This document shows, piece after piece, positions 42,618 through 54,015 of a stretch of 64,000 bases of DNA (positions are counted from its first letter, which is position 1; every line of letters starts with the position of its first letter). The notes under the pieces were generated by a model. The model was not told the origin of the DNA and did not search any database. It worked only from the letters and a program-made list of their open reading frames with translations. The position numbers were made by a program, and so were the translations under genes. This DNA comes from Amycolatopsis alkalitolerans (GTDB lineage: Bacteria > Actinomycetota > Actinomycetes > Mycobacteriales > Pseudonocardiaceae): contig NZ_VDFW01000007.1 of NCBI RefSeq assembly GCF_006152065.1, positions 156,195 to 220,194 on the forward strand. Direction: 5' to 3'.

Positions 42618-43301
42618 GTGATCGAAGAACTTCGCCATATCGCCGGATTCGCCGTTCTCGCCGGTGCCGCCGGGCCGGTCTGCGCCGTACTGCTCGCCCT
42701 CGCCGGTGCGGCGCTGGCCATGCTCGGCTCAGCCGCCCTCGCCCGGGCACGTGCCCCGGCCCCCGTGCCGCTCGCCCCGGTCGCGGCGGTCGCGGCGGCG
42801 CTCGGGCTGGTCACGGCGTGGCGCTGGCTCGGTGGCGCCTGGCCGTTCTGGTGGCTCCCGGTCCCGTTGGCGCTGGCCGCGCTCGCGGTGCCGCTCGCCG
42901 CGGCCGATCTGCGGCACCGTCGCCTGCCCGACGCGCTCACGTTGCCGGCGTACCCGATCCTCGTGGCGGCTGTGTGCGCGGCGGCGCTCGCGGGTCCCGG
43001 TCCGGGCCTGGTGCTGCGCGCGCTGGGCGGTGCCGCGCTGTTCGGCGGCCCGCACCTGCTGGCTCATGCCCTGTCCCGGCGCTCGCTCGGCGCGGGAGAC
43101 GTCAAGCTGGCCGGCGCGCTCGGCGCCGTGCTCGGCGCGGTGAGCTGGGTGTCGCTCGCGGTCGCGGCCGCGCTCGCCGCCATCGCCGCGGTGGTTCTGG
43201 CCGTGGTGCGCCGCTGGGAACGCGGGGTGCCGCACGGGCCCGGGTTGCTGTTCGCGACTTGGCTGGTCGCGGTCTTTCCCGGCACAGCCATGGGCGCTTG
43301 A
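42618..43301 (+). CDS. A24 family prepilin peptidase-like protein
   Basis: This 227-residue membrane protein has about six to seven hydrophobic segments and the two catalytic Asp motifs of type IV prepilin peptidases: AADLRHRRLPDAL and LGAGDVKLAGALGAVLG (G-x-G-D). It lacks the N-terminal methylase domain, as usual in actinobacterial TadV-type enzymes. It probably processes pilin-like proteins encoded elsewhere. It precedes aroC by 33 bp, a common actinobacterial order. Confidence 0.9.
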   Translation: MIEELRHIAGFAVLAGAAGPVCAVLLALAGAALAMLGSAALARARAPAPVPLAPVAAVAAALGLVTAWRWLGGAWPFWWLPVPLALAALAVPLAAADLRHRRLPDALTLPAYPILVAAVCAAALAGPGPGLVLRALGGAALFGGPHLLAHALSRRSLGAGDVKLAGALGAVLGAVSWVSLAVAAALAAIAAVVLAVVRRWERGVPHGPGLLFATWLVAVFPGTAMGA

Positions 43302-43334
43302 GCCTGGCGACGTGCGACGTGACAGGATCGTGAG

Positions 43335-44518
43335 GTGTTGCGCTGGATAACCGCAGGTGAATCGCACGGGCCCGCGCTGGCCGCCGTGCTGGAAGGGATG
43401 GTGGCCGGAGTCGAGGTCACCACCGCCGAGGTGGGCGAGCAGCTCGCCCGCCGGCGGCTCGGTTTCGGCCGGAGTCCCCGGATGGGCTTCGAGACCGATC
43501 ACATCGAGTTCCTCGGCGGTGTCCGGCACGGCCTGACCCAGGGCGGCCCCATCGCCGTCCACATCGACAACGCCGAATGGCCCAAATGGGAAAAGGTCAT
43601 GGCGGCCGATCCGGTCGACCCGGCCGAGCTGGAGGGTCTCGCCCGCAACGAGCCGCTGACCCGTCCCCGCCCCGGCCACGCGGACCTGCCGGGCATGCAG
43701 AAGTACGGGTTCACCGAGGCCCGCCCGGTCCTGGAACGGGCGAGCGCGCGCGAGACCGCGTCCCGCACGGCGCTCGGCACAGTGGCGCGCGCGTTCCTGC
43801 GGCAACTGCTGGGCGTGGAGATCATCAGCCACGTGATCTCCATCGGCGCCGCCGAGGCACCGGAGGGCCCGCTGCCCGGCCCCGGCGACCTCGCGGCGAT
43901 CGACGAGAGCCCGGTTCGGGCGTTCGGCCAGGAGGCCACCGGCGCGATGATCGCGGAGGTCGACGCGGTGCGGAAGGCGGGTGACACGGTCGGCGGCGTG
44001 ATCGAGGTGATCGCGTACGGGCTGCCGCCGGGCCTCGGTTCGCACGTCCACTGGGATCGCAGGCTCGACGCCCGCCTCGCCGGCGCGCTGATGGGCGTGC
44101 AGGCGATGAAGGGCGTCGAGGTCGGCGACGGTTTCACCACGGCCCGCCGCTGGGGAAGCCAGGCGCACGACGAGATCGACCGCGGGTCCGGTCCCGTCGG
44201 CGTGACCCGGCGGTCGAACCGCGCGGGTGGTCTCGAAGGCGGCATCACCAACGGGGAACCGCTGCGGGTCCGGGTCGCGATGAAGCCGATCTCGACCGTC
44301 CCCAAAGCACTGTCCACTGTGGATGTCGCGACGGGTGAGCCGGCGGTCGCGATCCACCAGCGTTCCGACGTGTGTGCGGTACCGCGCGCCGGAGTCGTGC
44401 TGGAGTCGGTCGTCGCGCTGATCCTCGCCGACGCGGCGCTGGAGAAGTTCGGCGGCGATTCGCTCGCCGAGAGCAGGCGCAACGCCGAGGGCTACCTCGA
44501 GGCACTGGAGGAGCGGTG

Positions 44519-44522
<4 letters not shown>
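43335..44522 (+). CDS. aroC: Chorismate synthase
   Basis: This 395-residue enzyme makes chorismate from EPSP with reduced FMN. It begins [21 protein letters not shown] (signature 1), has [15 protein letters not shown] (signature 2) and [37 protein letters not shown] (signature 3). GTG at 43335 follows GTGAGG. It opens a tight run aroC-aroK-aroB-aroQ in which each start overlaps the previous stop. Confidence 0.98.
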
Positions 44523-46585
<2,063 letters not shown>

Positions 46586-46589
<4 letters not shown>

Positions 46590-47497
46590 CCGTTCCCGTC
46601 CTGCGCACGCCCCGGCTCAGGCTGCGCGGTCTTGACCCGTCCGACGGCGAAGCGATCCTGCGGATCTTCGCCGATCCCGGGCGGAGCCGGTACCTCGCGG
46701 CCGACTTCAGTGACCCGTCGCGGTGCCGCGCGATGATCGAGCGGCGCCTCGCCTACCGCGGGCCCGAAGGGCTCGGGCACTGGGCGATCGAGCGCGGCGG
46801 CACCGTGATCGGCGTCGCGCATCTGCGGCCGTCCGGCGTGCTGCCCGAAGGTACCGCCGAGATCGGGTACTTCCTCGACCCCGCGCACGGTGGCCACGGT
46901 TTCGCGACCGAAGCCGTCGCCGCGCTGCTCGACCACGGGTTCGCCACCGTGAGCCTGCCCGCGGTGTGGGCGCTCGTCCACGAGTCCAATGTGGCCAGTC
47001 TGAAACTGGCCCGGCGGCTCGGTTTCCACGATGTCGGTGCCGAGGAGCACTACGGCGCGCGGCACCGGGTGCACGTCGCGCTGCCGGGGAAACCCGGTCA
47101 CCTGCACCACGTCGAGCTGTGGGTGCCGGATCTCGCGCGGGCCGAAGCCAGCCTCGGCTGGCTGCTCACCGAACTCGGCTGGCGCGAGTACCAGCGCTGG
47201 CCGGACGGCGTCAGCTGGAAGCTCGGCGCCACCTACCTCGTCGTCGAACGTTCACCGGCCCTGACCGCTGAGCAGCACGACCGGTGCCGCCCCGGGCTCA
47301 ATCACCTCGCGCTGCATGCCGACACCGCGCGGCGCGTCGACGAACTCGCCGGGGCCGCCGCGCGGCACGGCTGGCGACCACTGTTCGGCGAGAAGTACCC
47401 CCACGCCGGCGGGCCCGCGCACTACGCCGCCTATCTGGCGAACGAGGACGGTTTCGAGATCGAGCTGGTGGCGGTCCGCGTCACCCCACCGGGCTAA
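46586..47497 (+). CDS. GNAT acetyltransferase-VOC fusion protein
   Basis: Residues 1-165 form a RimJ/RimL-type GNAT domain: [20 protein letters not shown], then [21 protein letters not shown] (acetyl-CoA loop) and [19 protein letters not shown]. Residues 172-303 form a VOC domain: [39 protein letters not shown] and GFEIELVAV, with plausible His and Glu metal ligands. The GTG overlaps the aroQ stop (GTGA), so it is co-translated with shikimate enzymes. Its substrate is unknown; modification of an amine or drug is a guess. Confidence 0.88.
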
Positions 47498-47542
47498 TCC
47501 TCTCTACACTTGGTGGGCCGTAAGAGAGAGGGTCACCACCAT

Positions 47543-49045
47543 ATGCGCGGGTTCCGTCATCGGCTGGCCGCTGCGCTGCTGACCGTCGCGCTCGGCGCGG
47601 CGGCGGCCGCCTGCAGCCCGGGCACCGCGCAGACCCAGGCCGAAGGCCCGGCCGGCGGGCTGGGCGGCACGCCGGCTTCCCGGGAGCCCGCCCCGTCGAA
47701 CGTCGCGCTCAGCACGGCGGCCGACCGCGACAGTTCGGGCGTCGTGGCGGCCGGCGGAGCGGGCGCGCCCTACAACTACGGGCCGACCGTCATGATCGAG
47801 GGCGGCAAGGTCCGGATGTGGTGGTGCAGCCAGTACCCGTTCGCGCTCCCGCCGGGAGACGACATCCTCTACGGCGAATCGGCCTCGCTCGACGGCCCCT
47901 TCACCGGGCCCGGTGGCGGCGCGCCGCCCGCGGTGCTTTCGGGCGATCCCGGCCATTTCGACGGGGCGCACACGTGCGATCCCTCGGTCATCCGGGTCGA
48001 CGGGATCTACTACCTCTACTACACCGGCGCGGCGGGCGATCACGCCCTCGGCAACGCGATCGGGCTCGCCACCAGCACCGACGGCCTCACCTGGACCCGG
48101 GTCCCGGGCCCGATCGTCAGCCCGTCGCACGATGTGCACCGCGACAACCTCTACGGCGTCGGCCAGCCTGCGGCGGTCTACCTCGACGGCTGGTTCTACC
48201 TGATGTTCACCGACACCACGGGCAGCGGCGCCGGGTGGAACGGGGCCGGCCAGTTCATCCTGCGCGCCAAGGACCCGACCTTCGCCGTCGGCGTAGAATC
48301 CTTGACGGGCAAGGGTTTCACCGCCGTCGCGAGCACCACGGCGCCACGCACGACCTCGGTGGTGGACGCCTTCAGCGCCGATCTCGAATGGGTCGACGCG
48401 CTCGGCGCCTTCGCGATCGCGCACGAGACGCAGGGCGGCACCACCCTCACCTTCTGGAACCGCGACTTCACCGCGCATCCCTACCAGGCGGTGACGATCC
48501 CCGGCCCCTGGCAGGAAGGCCCCGGCCTGGTTCGCCGGCCCGACGGCCACGCGCCCGCCGAAACGGCGGACCCCTGCGGCCGGGTCCCGTTCGACGTCAT
48601 GCGCGCGACACGCGTCGGCGAGGCGAACGCCCCCACCGACCTGCGGCATTTCGGCCTCGACGTGACCGGCATCCAGGGCTGCGCGGACGCGCGGCGCACG
48701 CTCGGCGTGCTCGACGGGTTCGCCATGCCTTCGCCGGTGCGCACGATGGACCTCGTCGTCGACGGCAAGGTGGTCCGGATCGACCGCCGCTCGGTTGCCG
48801 AGCAACTCGCCACCCATGTGCTGGACCAGCGGATCGCCGCGCTCGACGGCGTGCCCGTGGCCGCGCACCTGGGCTCGGGTGCCCCCGCGGTGCAGGCACC
48901 CGGTCTTGGCCTCGGGTTCCTCCTGGACGGGAAGCTGTGGCCGGCGCACCCGAACTCGGTCGCGTCGCTCAACGGCTCCGCCGTCGAGCCGGTCAGCGCG
49001 GCACGGTGGCATTCCTACCCGCAGGCCGCGACGCTGGGGAACTAA
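47543..49045 (+). CDS. Exported lipoprotein with five-bladed-propeller glycosidase-like fold
   Basis: This 500-residue protein starts with a signal (RHRLAAALLTVALGAAAAAC) with a lipobox Cys near residue 24. The mature part resembles GH43/GH62-like propellers: DPSVIRVDGIYYLYYTG, GNAIGLATSTDGLTWTRV, GQPAAVYLDGWFYLMFTD and DLEWVDALGAFAIAHE. DPSVI with the preceding CD fits the catalytic-base blade, but the other acid residues cannot be assigned. The last 200 residues are unlike known domains. It may bind or cut an extracellular glycan. Confidence 0.75.
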   Translation: MRGFRHRLAAALLTVALGAAAAACSPGTAQTQAEGPAGGLGGTPASREPAPSNVALSTAADRDSSGVVAAGGAGAPYNYGPTVMIEGGKVRMWWCSQYPFALPPGDDILYGESASLDGPFTGPGGGAPPAVLSGDPGHFDGAHTCDPSVIRVDGIYYLYYTGAAGDHALGNAIGLATSTDGLTWTRVPGPIVSPSHDVHRDNLYGVGQPAAVYLDGWFYLMFTDTTGSGAGWNGAGQFILRAKDPTFAVGVESLTGKGFTAVASTTAPRTTSVVDAFSADLEWVDALGAFAIAHETQGGTTLTFWNRDFTAHPYQAVTIPGPWQEGPGLVRRPDGHAPAETADPCGRVPFDVMRATRVGEANAPTDLRHFGLDVTGIQGCADARRTLGVLDGFAMPSPVRTMDLVVDGKVVRIDRRSVAEQLATHVLDQRIAALDGVPVAAHLGSGAPAVQAPGLGLGFLLDGKLWPAHPNSVASLNGSAVEPVSAARWHSYPQAATLGN

Positions 49046-49518
49046 TCCTGCCTGGCTCGCGGTGAAGGCGAAGGCGCGCGCCGCCGCCGTGGGGTGGGGG
49101 ACGGCTTTTCGTCCGCCGGAGCCGGTTCGGGCCGGGTGAGCCGGGCGCCGACGAACAGGCCGAGCCCCGCGGGCACCAGGATCAGCAGCGCGGTGAACGC
49201 GGCGCCGCCGGTCAGCGCCGGTTGTACCTCGGAGGTTCCGGCCTGGTCGACGAAGATGCCGCGGCCGATCACGTACAGCACGCCGGAGGCCAGGCCCGCG
49301 AACAGCGCGGCGATCACCCAGGTGCGCCCCGAGTCCGGGCGGCGAAGCCAGGCGTCGACCGCGCTCCACAGCGCGGCCGCGCCGACCAGCAGCGCGATCA
49401 CGACGATCTTCGTGGTGAGCAGACCGGTCGGGTCGTACACGTTCGCCTTCGCCAGCGCGGTGTCGGCGACGCCGTGCAGCACCGCCATCAGGAGTCCGCG
49501 CGTCAACCAGGGCCGCAT
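49042..49518 (-). CDS. Four-TM membrane protein (B-4DMT-like)
   Basis: This 158-residue protein has about four membrane segments (LLMAVLHGVADTALA, IVVIALLVGAAALWSAV, VIAALFAGLASGVLYVI, AFTALLILVPAGLGLFVGA) and an Arg/Pro/Ser-rich tail. Placement beside pepQ-efp and fold match the actinobacterial B-4DMT-type proteins. The ATG at 49518 lies 6 nt behind the -10-like TACAGT (plus-strand 49525-49530), so it is probably leaderless. Its 3' end overlaps that of the lipoprotein gene. Confidence 0.75.
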   Translation of the reverse strand: MRPWLTRGLLMAVLHGVADTALAKANVYDPTGLLTTKIVVIALLVGAAALWSAVDAWLRRPDSGRTWVIAALFAGLASGVLYVIGRGIFVDQAGTSEVQPALTGGAAFTALLILVPAGLGLFVGARLTRPEPAPADEKPSPTPRRRRAPSPSPRARQD

Positions 49519-49556
49519 CGTGCCACTGTAAGACAACCCGCAAGTAAGGTGACCAG
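49519..49556. promoter_or_regulatory. 38-bp divergent double leaderless promoter
   Basis: On the minus strand TACAGT (49525-49530) lies 6 nt ahead of the ATG of the membrane protein. On the plus strand TAAGGT (49545-49550) lies 6 nt ahead of the GTG of pepQ. Neither gene has a Shine-Dalgarno sequence, so both probably begin transcription at the start codon. Confidence 0.6.
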
Positions 49557-50636
49557 GTGCCTGATCTCCATGTTCCCCGCCGGGACGCGCTGCGCGAACT
49601 GGTCCGCCAGGCGGGAGCCGACGCGCTGCTCGTCACGAACCTGCTGAACATCCGCTACCTGACCGGGTTCACCGGCTCGAACGCGGCGCTGCTGCTCGAC
49701 GCCGAAGGCGACGAACGCACCCTGTTCTGCACCGACGGCCGCTACGTCACGCAGGCCGGCGCCGAGGTGCCCGACCTCGAACTGGTCGATGACCGGGCCA
49801 GTGCCGCGGCGCTCGCCAAACGCGCGCGGGGGCGCACCGGTTTCGAAAGCCACCACGTCAGCGTCGAGCAGTTCGAAGCGCTCAAGACACTGGCCGACGA
49901 GGCGGAACTCGTCCGCCTGCCCGGTCTCGCCGAGCGGCTGCGGCTGGTCAAGGACGAGCACGAGATCGATGCCGTGCGCCGTGCCTGCGCCGCCGCCGAC
50001 GCCGCACTGGCCGGCCTCGTCGAACGGGGCGGGATCCGGCCCGGCCGCACCGAACTCGAGGTCGCGCGCGAGCTGGAAAACCTCATGCTCGACCACGGTT
50101 CGGAGGCGCGGTCGTTCGAGTCCATCGTCGCGACCGGGGCGAATTCGGCGATCCCGCACCATCGGCCGACCGGCGCCGTGCTCGCCGCCGGGGACTTCCT
50201 CAAGCTCGACTTCGGCGCGACCGTCGAGGGCTACCACTCCGACATGACCCGCACGCTCGTGCTCGGCCACGCCGCGGACTGGCAGCGCGAACTGTACGAA
50301 CTCGTCGCCGAGGCGCAGGCCGAGGGCACCGCGGCGGTCCGGCCGGGCGCGGTGACGAAGGAGGTCGACAAGACCGCGCGCGAGGTCATCGAGCGGGCCG
50401 GCCACGGCGACGAGTTCGCCCACGGTCTCGGGCACGGCGTCGGGCTCGAGATCCACGAGGCACCCAACCTGGCGAAGAAGGGCGACGGTACACTTGCCGC
50501 TGGTATGACGGTCACCGTCGAGCCAGGGGTCTATCTCGCCGGCCGCGGTGGCGTGCGCATCGAGGACACGCTGGTCGTGCGGGACCCGGCTCCCGAACTC
50601 CTCACCCTGAGCGGCAAGGAACTCGTGGTCGTCTAG
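49557..50636 (+). CDS. pepQ: Xaa-Pro aminopeptidase/dipeptidase (M24B)
   Basis: This 359-residue metallopeptidase removes residues before proline. [22 protein letters not shown] gives the two Asp ligands, [15 protein letters not shown] the His, and VTVEPGVYL and [11 protein letters not shown] the two Glu ligands. The N-terminal creatinase-like domain precedes it (residues 1-130). It is read from a leaderless promoter and is followed after 52 bp by efp, a conserved actinobacterial order. Confidence 0.95.
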   Translation: MPDLHVPRRDALRELVRQAGADALLVTNLLNIRYLTGFTGSNAALLLDAEGDERTLFCTDGRYVTQAGAEVPDLELVDDRASAAALAKRARGRTGFESHHVSVEQFEALKTLADEAELVRLPGLAERLRLVKDEHEIDAVRRACAAADAALAGLVERGGIRPGRTELEVARELENLMLDHGSEARSFESIVATGANSAIPHHRPTGAVLAAGDFLKLDFGATVEGYHSDMTRTLVLGHAADWQRELYELVAEAQAEGTAAVRPGAVTKEVDKTAREVIERAGHGDEFAHGLGHGVGLEIHEAPNLAKKGDGTLAAGMTVTVEPGVYLAGRGGVRIEDTLVVRDPAPELLTLSGKELVVV

Positions 50637-50688
50637 GTGCGAGCACGGAGCGGACACTGAAAAATTCATTAGGAGAACTGGACTACCC

Positions 50689-51252
50689 GTGGCCACCACC
50701 AACGACCTGAAGAACGGCCTGGTGCTCAACCTCGACGGACAGCTGTGGTCCGTCGTCAGCTTCCAGCACGTCAAGCCGGGCAAGGGCGGCGCCTTCGTGC
50801 GCACCACCCTCAAGCACGTGCTCTCCGGCAAGGTGGTGGACAAGACGTTCAACGCCGGGACCAAGGTGGACACCGCCACCGTCGACCGGCGGAACATGAC
50901 GTACCTGTACAACGACGGCACCGACTACGTGTTCATGGACGGCGAGACGTTCGACCAGATCACCGTCCCGCGCGCGACGGTCGGCGACGCCGCGAACTAC
51001 CTGCTGGAGAACACCGAGGCCCAGGTCGCCACGCACGAGGGCGAGCCGCTGTACGTCGAGCTGCCCACGTCGGTCGAGCTGGTCATCCAGCACACCGATC
51101 CGGGCCTGCAGGGCGACCGGTCCACCGGCGGCACCAAGCCGGCCACGCTGGAGACCGGCGCGGAGATCCAGGTCCCGCTGTTCCTCTCGACCGGCGAGAA
51201 GGTCAAGGTCGACACCCGCGACGGGCGGTACCTGGGCAGGGTCTCGTCTTGA
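50689..51252 (+). CDS. efp: Elongation factor P
   Basis: This 187-residue translation factor relieves ribosome stalling at polyproline. It begins [41 protein letters not shown], where the KPGKGGA loop carries the Lys at the P-site tip, followed by two OB-domains and [23 protein letters not shown] precedes the GTG. Its stop overlaps the TTG start of nusB. Confidence 0.97.
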   Translation: MATTNDLKNGLVLNLDGQLWSVVSFQHVKPGKGGAFVRTTLKHVLSGKVVDKTFNAGTKVDTATVDRRNMTYLYNDGTDYVFMDGETFDQITVPRATVGDAANYLLENTEAQVATHEGEPLYVELPTSVELVIQHTDPGLQGDRSTGGTKPATLETGAEIQVPLFLSTGEKVKVDTRDGRYLGRVSS

Positions 51253-51698
51253 GTTCACCGGCAGGCAGGCGCGGTGGCCAGGTCGGCCGCCGCGCTTCGC
51301 GCAGGCGCGCGGTGGAGATCCTCTACGAAGCCGCGCAGCGTTCCCTCGATCCGGTGACGCTGCTGTCCGAGCGGGTCGGCTCGACGGCGGTGGAGCCGAT
51401 CGGGGACTACACGATTTCGCTCGTCGAAGGCGTCGGGGCGCACCGCGAGCGCATCGACGAACTGCTCAGCGAGCACGCGCAGGGCTGGACGCTCGACCGG
51501 ATGCCGCCGGTCGATCTGGCCGTCCTGCGGGTCGGCGTCTACGAGCTGCTCTGGGCCGCGGACGTGCCCGACCCGGTCGCGATCGACGAGGCGGTCGGGC
51601 TGGCCAAGGAGCTCTCGACCGACGATTCGCCCCGGTTCGTCAACGGCGTACTCGGCCGCATCGGCACGATCGCCGACCGCCTCCGCGCGGTCCTGTAA
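51249..51698 (+). CDS. nusB: Transcription antitermination factor NusB
   Basis: This 149-residue all-helical protein has [18 protein letters not shown] at the start, [51 protein letters not shown] in the C-terminal half. It binds boxA RNA with NusE for rRNA antitermination. A TTG start is chosen as it overlaps the efp stop (TTGA) and gives the usual Arg-rich N-terminus. Confidence 0.95.
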   Translation: MSSPAGRRGGQVGRRASRRRAVEILYEAAQRSLDPVTLLSERVGSTAVEPIGDYTISLVEGVGAHRERIDELLSEHAQGWTLDRMPPVDLAVLRVGVYELLWAADVPDPVAIDEAVGLAKELSTDDSPRFVNGVLGRIGTIADRLRAVL

Positions 51699-51720
51699 AC
51701 GAGGGCCCGCGCTATCGGCA

Positions 51721-51760
51721 CCGGGCGGGGTTCGCCCCCGGAGGGCACGATTTCGCCCGG
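51721..51760. terminator. Convergent terminator between nusB and bldD
   Basis: CCGGGCG (51721-51727) pairs with CGCCCGG (51754-51760); inside, GGGG-TTCG-CCCC makes an alternative TTCG-capped stem. This GC-rich hairpin region lies in the 67-bp gap between the convergent nusB and bldD genes and could terminate both. Confidence 0.55.
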
Positions 51761-51765
51761 CTCGC

Positions 51766-52254
51766 TCAGTCTTCCTTGGCCGGCCTGGCCTCGGGCGGCA
51801 GCACGCCCCAGTCGATGAGCTGCTCGGTGAGCTCACCCGGGGTCATGTCGTAGATGATCGCGAGCGAGCGCAGGTCCTCGGTGCGGATCGAGAGCACCTT
51901 GCCGTTGTAGTCACCGCGCTGGCTCTGGATCGTCGCCGCGTAGCGGGCGAGCGGGCCGACCTTCTCGGCCGGCAGCTGCTGGAGCCGCTCGAGGTTGATC
52001 ACGATCTTCGTCGCGGGCTCGGCGCCCGAGGGGACGCGGCCCTCGGGGAGCAGTTCGACGACCGGTACACCGTAGAAGTCGGCCAGTTCGGCCAGCTTCT
52101 GTACGGTCACCGCGCGGTCCCCGCGCTCGTAGGACCCGACGACGACCGCCTTCCAGCGGCCCCCGGACTTCTGCTCGACCCCGTGCAGGGACAGGCCCTG
52201 CTGCTGGCGGATACCGCGGAGCTTGGCCCCGAGCGCCTTGGCGTAATCGCCCAT
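51766..52254 (-). CDS. bldD: BldD, c-di-GMP-responsive developmental regulator
   Basis: This 162-residue regulator has an N-terminal XRE-type HTH (LRGIRQQQGLSLHGVEQKSGGRWKAVVVGSYERGDRA) and a C-terminal c-di-GMP-binding domain with RGDYNGKVLSIRTED, the R-x-D-X8-R-x-x-D motif that binds the tetrameric c-di-GMP in Streptomyces BldD, and YDMTPGELTEQLIDWGVL. It represses sporulation genes during growth. A box matching BldD's own consensus lies upstream at 52318-52330, indicating autoregulation. Confidence 0.96.
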   Translation of the reverse strand: MGDYAKALGAKLRGIRQQQGLSLHGVEQKSGGRWKAVVVGSYERGDRAVTVQKLAELADFYGVPVVELLPEGRVPSGAEPATKIVINLERLQQLPAEKVGPLARYAATIQSQRGDYNGKVLSIRTEDLRSLAIIYDMTPGELTEQLIDWGVLPPEARPAKED

Positions 52255-52317
52255 CTGGTGGTTCTCCGTTTCCTCGCCCAGCCGGTCGGGAGGACCGCCG
52301 TGGGACTGCCGCACTGA

Positions 52318-52330
52318 ATACTCAGAGTAA
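52318..52330. promoter_or_regulatory. BldD box upstream of bldD
   Basis: ATACTCAGAGTAA matches the BldD consensus TNACNC(A/T)GNGTNA at all fixed positions but the first. It lies 64-76 bp before the bldD start and is the likely autoregulatory operator, as in Streptomyces. Confidence 0.7.
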
Positions 52331-52379
52331 TGGTTACGCATTGTCGTCACCAGGTCAAGCAATTGCTGCCCCGGGAAGG

Positions 52380-52498
52380 GGGCATACCACCCGCTCAGGC
52401 GCCCGGCACGCCCTGTTATTGTCAGGAGGATTTCCTGGCCAAGCAGGAGATCGACATCCTTTAAGGACCCGTCCCGTGAGGCGGGGAAGGAGTCTGCC
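52380..52498 (+). promoter_or_regulatory. pyrR leader with RBS-proximal hairpin
   Basis: TATTGT at 52417-52422 fits a -10 element, giving a leader of about 70 nt. Within it CAGGA-GGAT-TTCCTG forms one short hairpin, and TCCCG-TGAG-GCGGGGA forms another immediately before the SD GAAGGAG. In mycobacteria PyrR binds such a stem to block its own operon's translation in response to UMP; the same is inferred here. Confidence 0.5.
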
Positions 52499-53089
52499 GT
52501 GGCGTCACGCCCTCGTGGCGCGACGGAGCCGGGCGGCGAGCGCGAGTTACTCTCCTCCGGCGATGTCGCGCGCACCATCGCCCGAATGGCCCATCAGGTC
52601 ATCGAGAAGACGGCCCTCGGTGCCGAGTCGGGTGATCTGCCCGTTCTTCTCGGAATTCCCACCCGCGGCACCTCGCTCGCCGGCCGCCTGGCCGAGCGCG
52701 TCGCCGAGTTCGCCGGCGTCGAACCGCCCACCGGAGCGCTGGACATCACGCTCTACCGCGACGATCTGCGCCGCCGCCCGACCCGGCCACTGGCCTCGAC
52801 CGAACTGCCCGGCACCGGGATCGACGACCGGATCGTGATCCTCGTCGACGACGTGCTGTTCTCCGGCCGCACGGTCCGCGCCGCGCTCGACGCCCTGCGC
52901 GATCACGGCCGCCCGCGCGCGGTCCAGCTCGCGGTACTGGTGGACCGGGGCCACCGCGAGTTCCCCATCCGCGCGGACTACGTGGGCAAGAACGTGCCCA
53001 CCTCGCGTGCCGAGGAGGTGCACGTGCTGCTGGCCGAGGTGGACGGGCGCGACGCCGTGGTGCTGCGCGGAAGGGAAGAAGGCGAATGA
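52499..53089 (+). CDS. pyrR: PyrR, bifunctional pyr operon regulator/uracil phosphoribosyltransferase
   Basis: This 196-residue PRPP-fold protein has [21 protein letters not shown] (PRPP-binding loop), [19 protein letters not shown] and [12 protein letters not shown], typical of PyrR. It senses UMP and binds mRNA of the pyr leader. GTG at 52499 follows GGGGAAGGAG; the first ~15 residues are a low-complexity extension. It is the first gene of the pyrimidine operon and overlaps pyrB by 4 nt. Confidence 0.96.
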   Translation: MASRPRGATEPGGERELLSSGDVARTIARMAHQVIEKTALGAESGDLPVLLGIPTRGTSLAGRLAERVAEFAGVEPPTGALDITLYRDDLRRRPTRPLASTELPGTGIDDRIVILVDDVLFSGRTVRAALDALRDHGRPRAVQLAVLVDRGHREFPIRADYVGKNVPTSRAEEVHVLLAEVDGRDAVVLRGREEGE

Positions 53090-54015
53090 AGCACCTGCTG
53101 GCCACCGACGGGCTCGACCCGCAGGTCGCGACCGCCGTGCTCGACACCGCCGACGAGCTGAAGAAGACGCTGCTGGGCCGCGAGGTGCGCAAGCTGCCGA
53201 CGCTGCGCGGCCGCACGGTCATCACGCTGTTCTACGAGAACTCCACCCGCACGCGGGTCTCGTTCGAGATCGCGGGCAAGTGGATGAGCGCCGACGTCGT
53301 CAACGTCTCCTCGGGCGGGTCCTCGGTCGGCAAGGGCGAGTCGCTGCGCGACACCGCGCTGACGCTCGCCGCGGCCGGTGCGGACTGCGTGATCATCCGG
53401 CATCCGGCTTCGGGCGCCGCGCACCGGCTCGCGGGCTGGCTGTCCGACGCGGGCACGGCCGTGGTCAACGCCGGCGACGGGATGCACGAGCACCCGACGC
53501 AGGCCCTGCTGGACGCGGCGACCCTGCGGGAGCGGCTCGGGAAGCTCGACGGCCGCCGGATCGCGATCGTCGGCGACGTGCTGCACAGCCGCGTCGCGCG
53601 CTCGAACGTCCACCTGCTCACCGCGCTCGGCGCCGAGGTGGTGCTGGTCGCGCCGCCGACGCTGCTGCCGGCCGGGGTCGAGGCGCTGCCGGTCACGGTG
53701 TCGCACGAGCTGGACGCCGAACTGCCCGGGGTGGACGCCGTGATGATGCTCAGGGTGCAGGCCGAACGCATGACCGGCGGGTTCTTCCCGTCGGCGCGCG
53801 AGTACTCGATCGCCTACGGGCTCAGCGAAACGCGCCTGAAGATGCTGCCGGAGCACGCCGTCGTCCTGCATCCGGGGCCGATGCTGCGCGGGATGGAGAT
53901 CGCCTCCGCGGTCGCGGACGCGCCGTCGTCCGCGATCACCGAGCAGGTCCGCAACGGGGTGCACGTGCGGATGGCCGTGCTGTACCACCTGCTGGCGGGG
54001 GAGGAAGAGAAGTGA
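53086..54015 (+). CDS. pyrB: Aspartate carbamoyltransferase
   Basis: This 309-residue catalytic subunit condenses carbamoyl phosphate with aspartate. It has [17 protein letters not shown] (carbamoyl-phosphate loop), [25 protein letters not shown] and [12 protein letters not shown]. No pyrI regulatory subunit is encoded, as in other actinobacteria. Coupled to pyrR (ATGA) and to pyrC (GTGA). Confidence 0.97.
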   Translation: MKHLLATDGLDPQVATAVLDTADELKKTLLGREVRKLPTLRGRTVITLFYENSTRTRVSFEIAGKWMSADVVNVSSGGSSVGKGESLRDTALTLAAAGADCVIIRHPASGAAHRLAGWLSDAGTAVVNAGDGMHEHPTQALLDAATLRERLGKLDGRRIAIVGDVLHSRVARSNVHLLTALGAEVVLVAPPTLLPAGVEALPVTVSHELDAELPGVDAVMMLRVQAERMTGGFFPSAREYSIAYGLSETRLKMLPEHAVVLHPGPMLRGMEIASAVADAPSSAITEQVRNGVHVRMAVLYHLLAGEEEK

